From Cyanobacteria bacterium FACHB-502 (GTDB taxonomy: Bacteria > Cyanobacteriota > Cyanobacteriia > Elainellales > Elainellaceae): a DNA stretch of 47,705 nt. The notes beneath the pieces are model-generated. The model was not told the DNA's origin and did no database searches. It saw only the letters and a program-made list of their open reading frames with translations. The DNA lies in contig JACJNZ010000020.1 in the NCBI GenBank assembly GCA_014695325.1, positions 1 through 47,705 of the forward strand, in the 5' to 3' direction. Numbering within the stretch: position 1 is the first letter of the stretch; every line of letters starts with the position of its first letter. The position numbers and the translations under genes were made by a program. Shown here in pieces: positions 1 to 7,008 of this stretch.

Positions 1-213
1 CATCGCAAACCGAAACGAGGAGAGTTGAGTCCGCAGCAAAAGGAGGAGAATCGAGCCTTAAGTCAATCGCGAGTGGTCTGTGAAAATGCGTTTGCTGGAG
101 TCAAGCGTTACAATGCGGTGAGCGCTATCTATCGCAATCGAAAAGCGGAGTTTGATGATCACCTTATGCTAACCGCAGCAGGATTATGGAACTTCTACCT
201 GACTGCGGCATAG
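1..213 (+). CDS. IS5-type (DDE_Tnp_4) transposase, C-terminal fragment
   Basis: The frame is open from the first base of the window, so the gene starts outside it; about 70 residues are visible. The fragment carries the pattern seen at the C-terminus of IS5-group DDE transposases: a basic lead-in, the segment ENRALSQSRVVCENAFAGVK (the catalytic Glu should be the E of the V-C-E-N run), then a Y-R-N-R segment and a closing G-L-W-N stretch. The reading frame ends normally with TAG, so this end looks intact. The terminal inverted repeat should lie within the next 70 bases, but the other end is outside the window and I cannot define it. The family call is from memory of the motif pattern. Confidence 0.75.
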   Translation, partial: HRKPKRGELSPQQKEENRALSQSRVVCENAFAGVKRYNAVSAIYRNRKAEFDDHLMLTAAGLWNFYLTAA

Positions 214-287
214 GAAGAACTTGAAAGGTCGCATTGGCTAGCTCTGTTCTTATTTCCCGACAACTCTAATAAAAATCGGCAGGGCTA

Positions 288-974
288 ATGACTCAAGACA
301 AATGGATTGCCGTCGATCGCTACATCACGGATATGCTTGTGCCTCCCGATGCAGTGTTGGATGCTGTGCTTGAAGCTAGCGCTGCGGCTGGTTTACCACC
401 CCATCACGTTTCACCGAATCAGGGGAAACTGCTAATGCTGTTAGCCTTGATCCATCAAGCACGCAACATTTTAGAGATTGGTACATTGGGTGGTTACAGC
501 ACGATTTGGCTTGCACGGGCATTACCTGCTGACGGTCGCTTGATTACCCTTGAATCTGATCCTCAGCACGCCGAAGTTGCTCATAGCAACATTGCTTATG
601 CAGGTTTGACTAATACCGTTGAAATTCGTGTTGGCAAAGCAGCAGATACGCTCGCACAATTGGCTACGGAGAATTGCCATCCATTTGACCTGATCTTTAT
701 TGATGCAGATAAGCCAAGCAATCCAGATTACCTTTCATGGGCACTGAAGCTTTCTCGCCAAGGCAGTCTGATTATCGCTGACAATGTTGTGCGTGATGGA
801 GCTGTGATTGAGGCAAATAGCACTGATCCTAAAATTCAAGGAGTACGTCGTTTTAACGAAATGCTCGGCTCTGAGCCACGTGTGACTGCAACAGCAATCC
901 AAACGGTGGGTAGCAAAGGATATGATGGCTTTGCGATCGCTCTAGTCACATCTGATGAGCCGCAATATTGCTGA
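288..974 (+). CDS. SAM-dependent O-methyltransferase, caffeoyl-CoA OMT-like
   Basis: A 228-residue class I methyltransferase of the Methyltransf_3/COG4122 type, close to the usual 210-230 residues. Motif I (LEIGTLGGYST) is near residues 62-72 and binds S-adenosylmethionine. An acidic residue ends the next strand (LITLESD). The segment FIDADKPSNPDY near residue 140 is the metal- and substrate-side motif typical of cation-dependent O-methyltransferases, followed by LIIADNVVRDG. The ATG at 288 has a weak AGGG just upstream. The substrate cannot be read from sequence; relatives methylate catechols and small phenolics. The gene converges on the HD-domain gene, with only 14 bp between the two stop codons and no convincing terminator. 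It is on the opposite strand from the phn operon, so no functional link is implied. Confidence 0.85.
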   Translation: MTQDKWIAVDRYITDMLVPPDAVLDAVLEASAAAGLPPHHVSPNQGKLLMLLALIHQARNILEIGTLGGYSTIWLARALPADGRLITLESDPQHAEVAHSNIAYAGLTNTVEIRVGKAADTLAQLATENCHPFDLIFIDADKPSNPDYLSWALKLSRQGSLIIADNVVRDGAVIEANSTDPKIQGVRRFNEMLGSEPRVTATAIQTVGSKGYDGFAIALVTSDEPQYC

Positions 975-988
975 AAAGCAACGTTTGC

Positions 989-1552
989 TTAAAGTGTTCT
1001 ACAACAGGAACGAAGGATAGGGACAAAATAATCGAGCGTTGGCGTTGTGAGCTGCGGCACTTTTGCACAGTCGTCCCAAATTCTTAGCTGCACCGCATCT
1101 TGGGCATAAGGTTGCTGAATAAATTCTTGAGCGGCTTCGGACGAAAAAATACCGCCTTGCAGTTCCAGGCTGCGCTTTGAGACATCCGATAGCGCGTCCC
1201 AATAAGTTGAATTCACAGCACACAGATAGCGTTTTGCTTCAACATGGAGCCGAATGGGTTCTGTGACGGCTACCCCAAATTGCGTTTTCAGGAAAGGAAT
1301 GGCGCGATATTCGTGGCGATCGTCAATTTGCTGTTCCGCAATGGTTTCGGCAGTGTTTTTGCCCAGATTGTGAATCAGATGCCCGATATCATGCAGCAAG
1401 CAAGCAGTGATGAGTTCAGAGCTACAATCGCTTGTTTCCGCAAGCGTGGCGCATTGCAGAGCATGTTCAAGCTGGCTCACGGCTTCACCACCGTACTGAG
1501 CGTTTCCTTGGGTTGCCAGGAGTTGCAGGATCAGGTCGAGAGTAGGTTGCAT
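989..1552 (-). CDS. HD-domain protein of the phosphonate-operon (PhnZ-like) family
   Basis: A 187-residue HD-domain protein resembling the family named for phosphonate degradation operons, which includes the di-iron oxygenase PhnZ. Visible likely metal ligands are H30, H54-D55, H80, H103 and D160 or D161. PhnZ also uses a Tyr and a Glu three residues later to hold its substrate; Y20 and E23 sit in the same place before the first His here (Y-G-G-E). This favours an oxygenase role over a plain phosphohydrolase, although PhnZ numbering is from memory. PhnZ normally acts after the 2-oxoglutarate enzyme PhnY, and no PhnY is present in this window. The ATG has a good AAGGAG six bases upstream. It is the last gene of the phn operon, 61 bp after the 2H phosphoesterase, with tandem repeats between them. 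Confidence 0.82.
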   Translation of the reverse strand: MQPTLDLILQLLATQGNAQYGGEAVSQLEHALQCATLAETSDCSSELITACLLHDIGHLIHNLGKNTAETIAEQQIDDRHEYRAIPFLKTQFGVAVTEPIRLHVEAKRYLCAVNSTYWDALSDVSKRSLELQGGIFSSEAAQEFIQQPYAQDAVQLRIWDDCAKVPQLTTPTLDYFVPILRSCCRTL

Positions 1553-1563
1553 CTTTGCTCCTT

Positions 1564-1615
1564 GGATTCAAATAGGGGATTCAAGTATGGGATTCAAGCA
1601 TTGAATTCAGACATC
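1564..1615. repeat. Four 13-bp direct repeats between the HD and 2H genes
   Basis: The core ATTCA recurs at 1566, 1579, 1592 and 1605, exactly 13 bp apart; the first three units share GGATTCAA. It fills nearly the whole 61-bp spacer. Same period as the array at 2771-2848 but a different sequence. Confidence 0.8.
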
Positions 1616-2141
1616 ATTTAAGTAGCCAGGATTGGTGACAGTTCCAGGTACGATCGGGATATCGTTGATAGAATCGTACTTCCCAGTCAACAGAGGCTTC
1701 AGGGCAAATCAATTGCCTTGCAAGATCGGCGAGTTGCTCACCCTGTTCCGACTGAAATTCATAGGCAAAGCTGAGATGGAGCCAGGTTTTGAGCCGCAGA
1801 TTTTCGCGACGGGTGGGAGCCTGAGCAAGGTTGGCAAAATCATTTATCCGCTGCGTTAACCAATCTGATCGCAGTTCTAAACCGTGCCAGTCAGGGCGAA
1901 AAGTCATTTGAACGATCGTGATGACCGGTTGTGGATAGGGCTGTGCCAACGCGCGATCGAGTGCCTGAAGATAGAGAGGAATTGCCGTTTCAACATCGTG
2001 AAAAAAGCCTGTGAGCGTGCAGTGCGGCATATAGGCGTGTGCAGCGTTCCTCCCCACCATTCGCTGACTTTGCTCAAAATAATTCTCTATTTGTTCAGCG
2101 AGTTTACCGATCGGACAGGCGTACACAATCAATTCACCCAT
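1614..2141 (-). CDS. 2H phosphoesterase (2'-5' RNA ligase/cyclic phosphodiesterase-like)
   Basis: A 175-residue protein with the two HxT/S signatures of the 2H superfamily: H40-C-T42 and H122-L-S124. In this fold the two histidines and the two hydroxyl residues line one active site that opens cyclic phosphodiesters; plant and yeast relatives act on ADP-ribose 1'',2''-cyclic phosphate. The gene overlaps the upstream methyltransferase by 8 bp, so the two are very probably co-translated. C-P lyase produces 5-phosphoribosyl 1,2-cyclic phosphate, usually opened by the metallo-beta-lactamase PhnP, which is absent here. I infer that this enzyme could do that step. An RNA-related role is the alternative. 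The fold call is firm; the substrate is inference. Confidence 0.82.
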   Translation of the reverse strand: MGELIVYACPIGKLAEQIENYFEQSQRMVGRNAAHAYMPHCTLTGFFHDVETAIPLYLQALDRALAQPYPQPVITIVQMTFRPDWHGLELRSDWLTQRINDFANLAQAPTRRENLRLKTWLHLSFAYEFQSEQGEQLADLARQLICPEASVDWEVRFYQRYPDRTWNCHQSWLLK

Positions 2142-2769
2142 ATCTGTTAACTATCTTTTTTGAGGCTTTTGCAGTCATCATGCCCCAGAGCCAATTAATC
2201 TTGTACTTTTCAATTGATACTTCCTGTAGTCCTTCAAATCGAAGCATATCCCGACATTCACTTGCGGTATAAGTTTGGAAGTGGGCACGGTTAAATAACC
2301 GTAGAAAAAAGTCACAAACGCGACAGGTCAAATAGTCATGACACCAATCGGTAATTACCAAACGACCATCTGGTTTGAGAATTCTTTTTGCTTCCTGGAT
2401 GGCTTGAGCAGGATTACGAAAGTAGTGAAAAGCATTCGTTGAAATCACAACATCAAAACTTTCGCTGGGAAACGGAAGATTATCAGCACTGCCTATCCAC
2501 AGCTCGATCGATTTGGGTAGTTTCTGCTTAGCAATATTGAGCATTTCGATCGAGGGATCTAGCCCAGCAAATTCCGCCTCTGGAACTAAACTAAACATCT
2601 GCTGAATCAAAGCTCCCGTACCGCAGCCGATATCTACGACCCGTTCATAGGGCTTGATCTCTAAGCGATTAATTGTCTCCTGAATCGTTGCATTAATGTA
2701 GAACGACCAACGACGATCGTACACAGATGCAAGACGGGAATACTCTTCTTGTACGGGATCAGAATACAT
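2134..2769 (-). CDS. Class I SAM-dependent methyltransferase in the phn operon
   Basis: A 211-residue methyltransferase of the UbiE/Methyltransf_11 type. Motif I VDIGCGTGAL lies near residues 45-55, the acidic residue of motif II in FAGLDPS near 70, and the FDVVISTNAFHYF plus RILKPDGRLVITDW motifs mark the later strands. I chose the ATG at 2769 because AGGA lies ten bases upstream; an in-frame TTG at 2787 is possible but poorly placed. Its 3' end overlaps the 2H gene by 8 bp, and its 5' side is separated from the second phnM only by a 13-bp repeat array, so it is within the operon. The acceptor is unknown. Detoxification or recycling of a phosphonate-derived intermediate is possible but not shown by the sequence. 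Confidence 0.82.
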   Translation of the reverse strand: MYSDPVQEEYSRLASVYDRRWSFYINATIQETINRLEIKPYERVVDIGCGTGALIQQMFSLVPEAEFAGLDPSIEMLNIAKQKLPKSIELWIGSADNLPFPSESFDVVISTNAFHYFRNPAQAIQEAKRILKPDGRLVITDWCHDYLTCRVCDFFLRLFNRAHFQTYTASECRDMLRFEGLQEVSIEKYKINWLWGMMTAKASKKIVNRYG

Positions 2770-2770
2770 A

Positions 2771-2848
2771 GCAATTAATCCTGGCAATCAATCACGACAA
2801 TTAATCCTGGCAATTAATCACGGCAATTAATCACAGCAATCAATCATA
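2771..2848. repeat. Six tandem 13-bp repeats between phnM2 and the methyltransferase gene
   Basis: Six head-to-tail units of 13 bp (type GCAATTAATCACG) start at 2771, 2784, 2797, 2810, 2823 and 2836. The array overlaps the last codons and stop of the second phnM and ends just before the methyltransferase start, so it forms the entire spacer. Units differ at a few positions only. Confidence 0.92.
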
Positions 2849-4012
2849 GCAGGCAACTTTCTGTCCCTTAATGTAAACAGAAACGATCGCAGAAGGCAGA
2901 GCATTCTCAGGCTGAATCAGCAGGAAGTCAGCATCCAAACCTGGTGAGATTGCCCCTTTTCGATCGCCAATCCGCGCTGCCTGGGCTGGGTGGGTCGATA
3001 CGAGTTTCCAGGCTTGCTCAAACGGCAGCAAACCCATCTGTGCCAGCTTAAACGGAGCATGAAACAGCGAAGGGTAGTGATAATCGGAGCAGAGGCAATC
3101 CACGACCCCTGCCTGCACCGCATCAGCAACACTCATATACCCCACATGGGAGCCACCTCGCACCAAATTCGGCGCGCCCATTAACACTGATGCCCCATAA
3201 GCCTGAGACTGGGCTGCCAGGGCAATCGAAGCTGGAAATTCTGCGATCGAGACTTGCCGCTTCGCGCTGATTTGCACCATCTCCTCAGATTCATCATCGT
3301 GGGAGGCAACCGGAATGCCCCTCTGGTGTGCCCGATCCACAAGCTGTTCAAACTGTTGAAGTCCTTCCGCCTGACGATCGAGCGCCGCCTCAATCAGGAC
3401 GCGAATTTCAGCCTGGGACAGTTTAATGCGTTGCTGGAGTCCTTTTGTGTAGCGAGCCAGCGTTGCATCGTCGGTGGACGGGGGCAAATGATTGTTGAGT
3501 GATAGAAGCTGTATTGTTCCAGTCTCTAGCCAATCACATAACTCGTCATGATTTGCAGTATTTGCCTGTTCATGGCGAATATGAATGCAGCGATTTGCAC
3601 CTTGCCCGGGTGTATTCTGAACTGCTTCAATCATTTGTCTTGCCGTATCCCGACTCCGTAAATCGGGTTCAAATGAATCGGTAATTGAATAGTAAAAAGT
3701 GGTGATGCCATTGGCGAGCAGCGTCCGATCGTTCTCCACAATTGCCATTTCGATCGGAAACGCAACACCAGGGCGCGGACAAATCATGCGCTCAAATGCA
3801 TCTCCGTGAATGTCTACGATTCCTGGCAAAAGCTGTAGCCCTGTGACATCGATCGAGACAAAACCGCTTGGTTTCAGGGTGTGACCGATCTCGGTAAACT
3901 TACCGTCCTCAATCAGCACGGTTGCATCTTGCAGCCATCCCTTTGGAGTCAGGACATCGGCTCCCTGTAGGGCGATTTTGGGAAGAACTTTAGCCTTTTG
4001 TTGTTCTTTCAT
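2840..4012 (-). CDS. phnM: Second PhnM-type amidohydrolase
   Basis: A 390-residue amidohydrolase related to PhnM, which removes diphosphate from ribose 1-phosphonate 5-triphosphate. The N-terminal beta-sandwich is followed by LLPGIVDIHGDAFER near residue 65, the metal-binding H-x-D element, then C-P-R-P-G. It has ASHDDES near residue 240 and a second metal-site run later (NLVRGGSHVGYMSVADA), ending in an SDYHYPS motif. It differs clearly from the neighbouring PhnM (HGDAFER instead of HTDNLEQ), so it is a divergent paralogue rather than a recent copy. The ATG at 4012 has GAGG six bases upstream and begins 8 bp after the upstream stop; a GTG at 4024 would give a 4-bp overlap. Whether both copies act on the same substrate is unknown. 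Confidence 0.85.
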   Translation of the reverse strand: MKEQQKAKVLPKIALQGADVLTPKGWLQDATVLIEDGKFTEIGHTLKPSGFVSIDVTGLQLLPGIVDIHGDAFERMICPRPGVAFPIEMAIVENDRTLLANGITTFYYSITDSFEPDLRSRDTARQMIEAVQNTPGQGANRCIHIRHEQANTANHDELCDWLETGTIQLLSLNNHLPPSTDDATLARYTKGLQQRIKLSQAEIRVLIEAALDRQAEGLQQFEQLVDRAHQRGIPVASHDDESEEMVQISAKRQVSIAEFPASIALAAQSQAYGASVLMGAPNLVRGGSHVGYMSVADAVQAGVVDCLCSDYHYPSLFHAPFKLAQMGLLPFEQAWKLVSTHPAQAARIGDRKGAISPGLDADFLLIQPENALPSAIVSVYIKGQKVACYD

Positions 4013-4020
4013 CCGCGACC

Positions 4021-5157
4021 TCACGCAAATCGTTTTCCTTCTCGGACTACTGCGGTCAACCGGGGCACAATGCCATCATCGTGCACAGTAATCAAATCTG
4101 CTCGTTTGCCAACTTCCAAGCTGCCTCGATCGCCGTCTAACCCGATCGCCCTTGCCGGATTCAGGGTAAAGAGGCGCATTATGTCATAGAGGGGCTGTTC
4201 AGTCCGACGTACAATCAAAAACATTGCCTGAAGCAGACTTTGAGGAACGTAATCCGAAGAGATAAGATCGACTAACTGCCGCTCGATCAGCTCCATTGCC
4301 GAGACATTGCCAGAGTGTGAGCCGCCCAGCACCAGATTTGGCGCACCCATCAAAATCTGGAGTCCCTGTTGGTGTGCCTCTTTTGCCGCATCCAGCGTGG
4401 TCGGAAATTCTGCGATCGTGGCTCCGCTTTCGACTGCTTCCTGCACATGTTCGATCGTGGCATCATCGTGACTAGCAAGGAACACCTCCTGAGCCTGAGT
4501 GAGTTCTACCAGTAATTTTCGATTTTGTTCGGCATAGCGTTGCTGATCTGCAATGCGTCCCTGAATGAAAGCATCCATTTGAGCCGGGGTAATCCCATGC
4601 TTGCCGATGTAGTATTCCCGATACTTCTCAAGGTTGACGAACTGGCGTTGCCCTGGTGTATGATCCATCAGCGAAATCAGCACCAGCAGCGGATGATTCG
4701 CATATCGTTCTGCAATTTCGTAGACGTGTTCGTAACCCAACTCGCAGCGCAAATGTAACCGATGATCGGCTGAAAATCTTCCTGCCTGGTGAGCGCGATC
4801 GATCGCGTCAATCATCGGAGCAAACTGCGTTAACCGGGCAGAATTAGGCAAGACATCCCCGATCGCAATTGCATCACAAACGGTGGTAATCCCGGCGCTA
4901 ATCAGTTCGCGATCGTGGTGCAAAGCTGCCATATCGAGGGGCCATTTCACCTTGGGGCGCGGCGTGAGGCACTGTTCCAGATTATCGGTATGCAGTTCGA
5001 CCAATCCGGGTAGCAGGTAATCTCCCTGTCCGTCCTGACCCTGGCTCACCATTCCCGGCTGAATGTCTGCGATTCTGCCGTTTCGCACCACAAGCGTCCC
5101 CAAAATTTCCTGGTCGGGAAGCTGCAAACGGTAGTTCGTGTAAATTTGCTCTTTCAT
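4021..5157 (-). CDS. phnM: PhnM, alpha-D-ribose 1-methylphosphonate 5-triphosphate diphosphatase
   Basis: A 378-residue protein, the same size as enterobacterial PhnM. The metal site begins at LPGLVELHTDNLEQ near residue 50, followed by TPRPKVKWP, a run typical of true PhnM. LASHDDAT near residue 230 and NLVLGGSHSGN near 275 supply further His and Asp ligands, and LISSDYVP closes the barrel. The enzyme hydrolyses the triphosphate made by PhnGHL plus PhnI, leaving the 5-phosphate that PhnJ uses. It starts 3 bp after the phnL stop with AGGA upstream and is followed directly by the second phnM. No key residue appears lost, so this copy is the likely catabolic enzyme. Confidence 0.93.
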   Translation of the reverse strand: MKEQIYTNYRLQLPDQEILGTLVVRNGRIADIQPGMVSQGQDGQGDYLLPGLVELHTDNLEQCLTPRPKVKWPLDMAALHHDRELISAGITTVCDAIAIGDVLPNSARLTQFAPMIDAIDRAHQAGRFSADHRLHLRCELGYEHVYEIAERYANHPLLVLISLMDHTPGQRQFVNLEKYREYYIGKHGITPAQMDAFIQGRIADQQRYAEQNRKLLVELTQAQEVFLASHDDATIEHVQEAVESGATIAEFPTTLDAAKEAHQQGLQILMGAPNLVLGGSHSGNVSAMELIERQLVDLISSDYVPQSLLQAMFLIVRRTEQPLYDIMRLFTLNPARAIGLDGDRGSLEVGKRADLITVHDDGIVPRLTAVVREGKRFA

Positions 5158-5160
5158 GCT

Positions 5161-5916
5161 TTAATCATCCTGCCCTAAGGTTAAGCGACGATTACAAACT
5201 CGACTGCGGACTTCATCATCATGAAAAATGCCAATCATGGCACAGCCTTCTGCCTTACGCTCTTCGATCAACTGCATCACAACTTCCCGATTCGTCGCAT
5301 CCAGAGCGGAGGTCGGCTCATCGAGCAGCAAAATGGGATAGGGCACAGACCAAGCACGGGCAATATTGACGCGCTGCTTTTCCCCGCCTGAAAAAGTGGT
5401 GGGTGACAGGCTCCAGAGCCGCTCCGGTAGATTGAGCCGGATAAATAACCCTCGAACAATTTCATAGGCGATCTTTGGCGCAGTTCCTAACTCCAGCAAC
5501 GGTTCAGCCGCCACTTCCAGAGCCGGAACACGCGGAATCACCCGCAGAAATTGGCTAATATAGCCGATCGTTTTTTTTCGCACCTCTAGCAATTCATGGG
5601 GTTCTAGCTGCGGTAGATTAACCCATTGCCCCAGATGCTTGACCCAGATTGCACCGCGATCGGTTCGATAGTTACCGTATAGCGATCGAATCAGCGTTGA
5701 TTTTCCTGCCCCTGATGCACCAGCGAGCGCAACGCATTCACCCGCCTGCAGCTCTAAGGAAACGCCTGCGAGAACGGGTAAACGAATGCCGCCTTGATGA
5801 TGCAGGGTAAAGCCTTTGTACAATTGCTCCGCTCGGAGAACTAGCGTAGAGTCGCGATCGAGTGGTGCATTAGGAGGGAATGGATGAGGAATGAGCGTAT
5901 GGTTTGAAACATTCAT
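5161..5916 (-). CDS. phnL: PhnL, C-P lyase system ABC-type ATPase
   Basis: A 251-residue ABC ATPase; the enterobacterial protein is about 226 residues, so this one has a longer N-terminus. Walker A GASGAGKS is at residues 66-73, the signature FSGGEKQR near 180 and Walker B ILLLDEPTSALD near 200. The region around VRKKTIGYISQFLRVIPR is characteristic of PhnL and separates it from transporter ATPases. PhnL works with the soluble PhnGHIJ core rather than with a membrane permease. The ATG at 5916 has GGAG seven bases upstream; the frame is open further but adds an unlikely 23 residues. It is separated from phnK by a 229-bp spacer holding a dispersed repeat, the only long gap in the phnG-phnM run apart from the one between phnH and phnI. 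Confidence 0.93.
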   Translation of the reverse strand: MNVSNHTLIPHPFPPNAPLDRDSTLVLRAEQLYKGFTLHHQGGIRLPVLAGVSLELQAGECVALAGASGAGKSTLIRSLYGNYRTDRGAIWVKHLGQWVNLPQLEPHELLEVRKKTIGYISQFLRVIPRVPALEVAAEPLLELGTAPKIAYEIVRGLFIRLNLPERLWSLSPTTFSGGEKQRVNIARAWSVPYPILLLDEPTSALDATNREVVMQLIEERKAEGCAMIGIFHDDEVRSRVCNRRLTLGQDD

Positions 5917-5963
5917 GATGATGCTCCGATCAAGAGTTGGTTTGATGAGTGTTTCGTGTTCTA

Positions 5964-6118
5964 CATCGCCCCCTAAATGCCCCAATTTATTGGTTGCCGC
6001 TCTTAAAGAGCGAGGAGGGACTTTGAACTTCTAAACATTCCGGTCACAAAACATCCCGGTCACAAAAGAAAGTTTTTGAGGTTCGGTTCCCCTCAGAATT
6101 GGGGGGCTAGGGGGGCAG
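5964..6118. repeat. Dispersed palindromic repeat within the phnK-phnL spacer
   Basis: The outer arms match the core of the element at 21899-21974: a CATCGCCCCCTAAAT arm, a GGGACTTTGAA block, GGTTCCCCTCA and a GGGGGGCTAGGGGGGCA arm. This copy also contains a short perfect dyad (CGCTCTT/AAGAGCG at 5999-6013) and a tandem duplication of CGGTCACAAAA. The arms could pair in RNA, so it might act as a partial terminator or RNA stabiliser inside the operon. Confidence 0.75.
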
Positions 6119-6145
6119 GTAATGTGGGTAATTGTCAAACATCCT

Positions 6146-6916
6146 TTACGGCGTTAAGGTTGCGCTAACTAGCTGCTGAGTATAGGGATGCTGCGGATCG
6201 TCTAGCACCTGATCAGTCAGCCCGGATTCAACGACCTGTCCTTGCTGCATGACCATGAGCCGATGTGCTAGAAGCCGCACAACTCCAATATCATGCGTGA
6301 CCAAAACGACACTCAAATGTAAATTGCGAACCAGAGAGCGAATCAGATCGAGTAGGCGTGCCTGTACTGAAACGTCCAGTCCTCCAGTCGGTTCGTCCAT
6401 CAACACTAAGCGGGGATAAGTAACGAGAACTCTAGCAAGCTGCAATCGCTGCTGCATGCCACCAGAGAAAGTTCGGGGCAGCATATCCATTCGATCGCCC
6501 GGAATTTCTACTTCCGTCATCCAATGCATTGCTTCTGTGCGAATGTTGCCATAGTGCCTTGCGCCAATGGTCATCAGCCGCTCTCCGATATTGGCTCCAG
6601 CAGTGACATTCATTCGCAGCCCATCTCTCGGATTCTGCTGCACAAAGCCCCATTCCGATCGCATCAGTCCCCGATGTTTTGCTTCCGGCAATTCCCGCAA
6701 ATTCAAGATTTCACCCGATCGATTTTGATAAAGCAGTTCACCTTTGTCTACAGGCAACTGTCCAGCGATCGCACTTAACAACGTCGATTTGCCAGAACCA
6801 GACTCGCCAATAATCCCAAGCACCTGTCCTGGATAAAGATTAAAGGAAATGCGATCGCAGGCGCAGATTGTGCCGTAGAACTTGGTTAAATTCCGAACAG
6901 TCAGAAGGGGTTGCAT
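6146..6916 (-). CDS. phnK: PhnK, C-P lyase complex ABC-type ATPase
   Basis: A 256-residue ABC ATPase matching the size of PhnK (about 252). Walker A GESGSGKS is at residues 37-44, the signature FSGGMQQR near 150 and Walker B LVLMDEPTGGLD near 170, followed by VSVQARLLDL, a run typical of PhnK and of dipeptide-type ATPases. PhnK docks on the PhnGHIJ core and is needed for C-P bond cleavage in vivo. The frame stays open well upstream into phnJ, but the ATG at 6916 gives a protein that aligns with the family and avoids overlap. The Shine-Dalgarno is weak. It lies 92 bp downstream of phnJ. The neighbouring phnJ and phnL make a peptide transporter role unlikely. Confidence 0.93.
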   Translation of the reverse strand: MQPLLTVRNLTKFYGTICACDRISFNLYPGQVLGIIGESGSGKSTLLSAIAGQLPVDKGELLYQNRSGEILNLRELPEAKHRGLMRSEWGFVQQNPRDGLRMNVTAGANIGERLMTIGARHYGNIRTEAMHWMTEVEIPGDRMDMLPRTFSGGMQQRLQLARVLVTYPRLVLMDEPTGGLDVSVQARLLDLIRSLVRNLHLSVVLVTHDIGVVRLLAHRLMVMQQGQVVESGLTDQVLDDPQHPYTQQLVSATLTP

Positions 6917-7008
6917 GATTGAGAATGACCTACAGCGTTTTTCACTCACGTAAGGTGCAGGGGCTGCACCCCATTTTTTGTACTTCAATCGCCTGAACAA
7001 GGCTGTAA

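Noticed and set aside
1244-1621. 125-residue plus-strand frame over the HD-domain gene
   Set aside because: Antisense to a frame with all HD metal ligands; ends in the spacer repeats.
5277-5465. Separate small gene inside phnL
   Set aside because: A shadow of the ABC signature and Walker B region in another frame.
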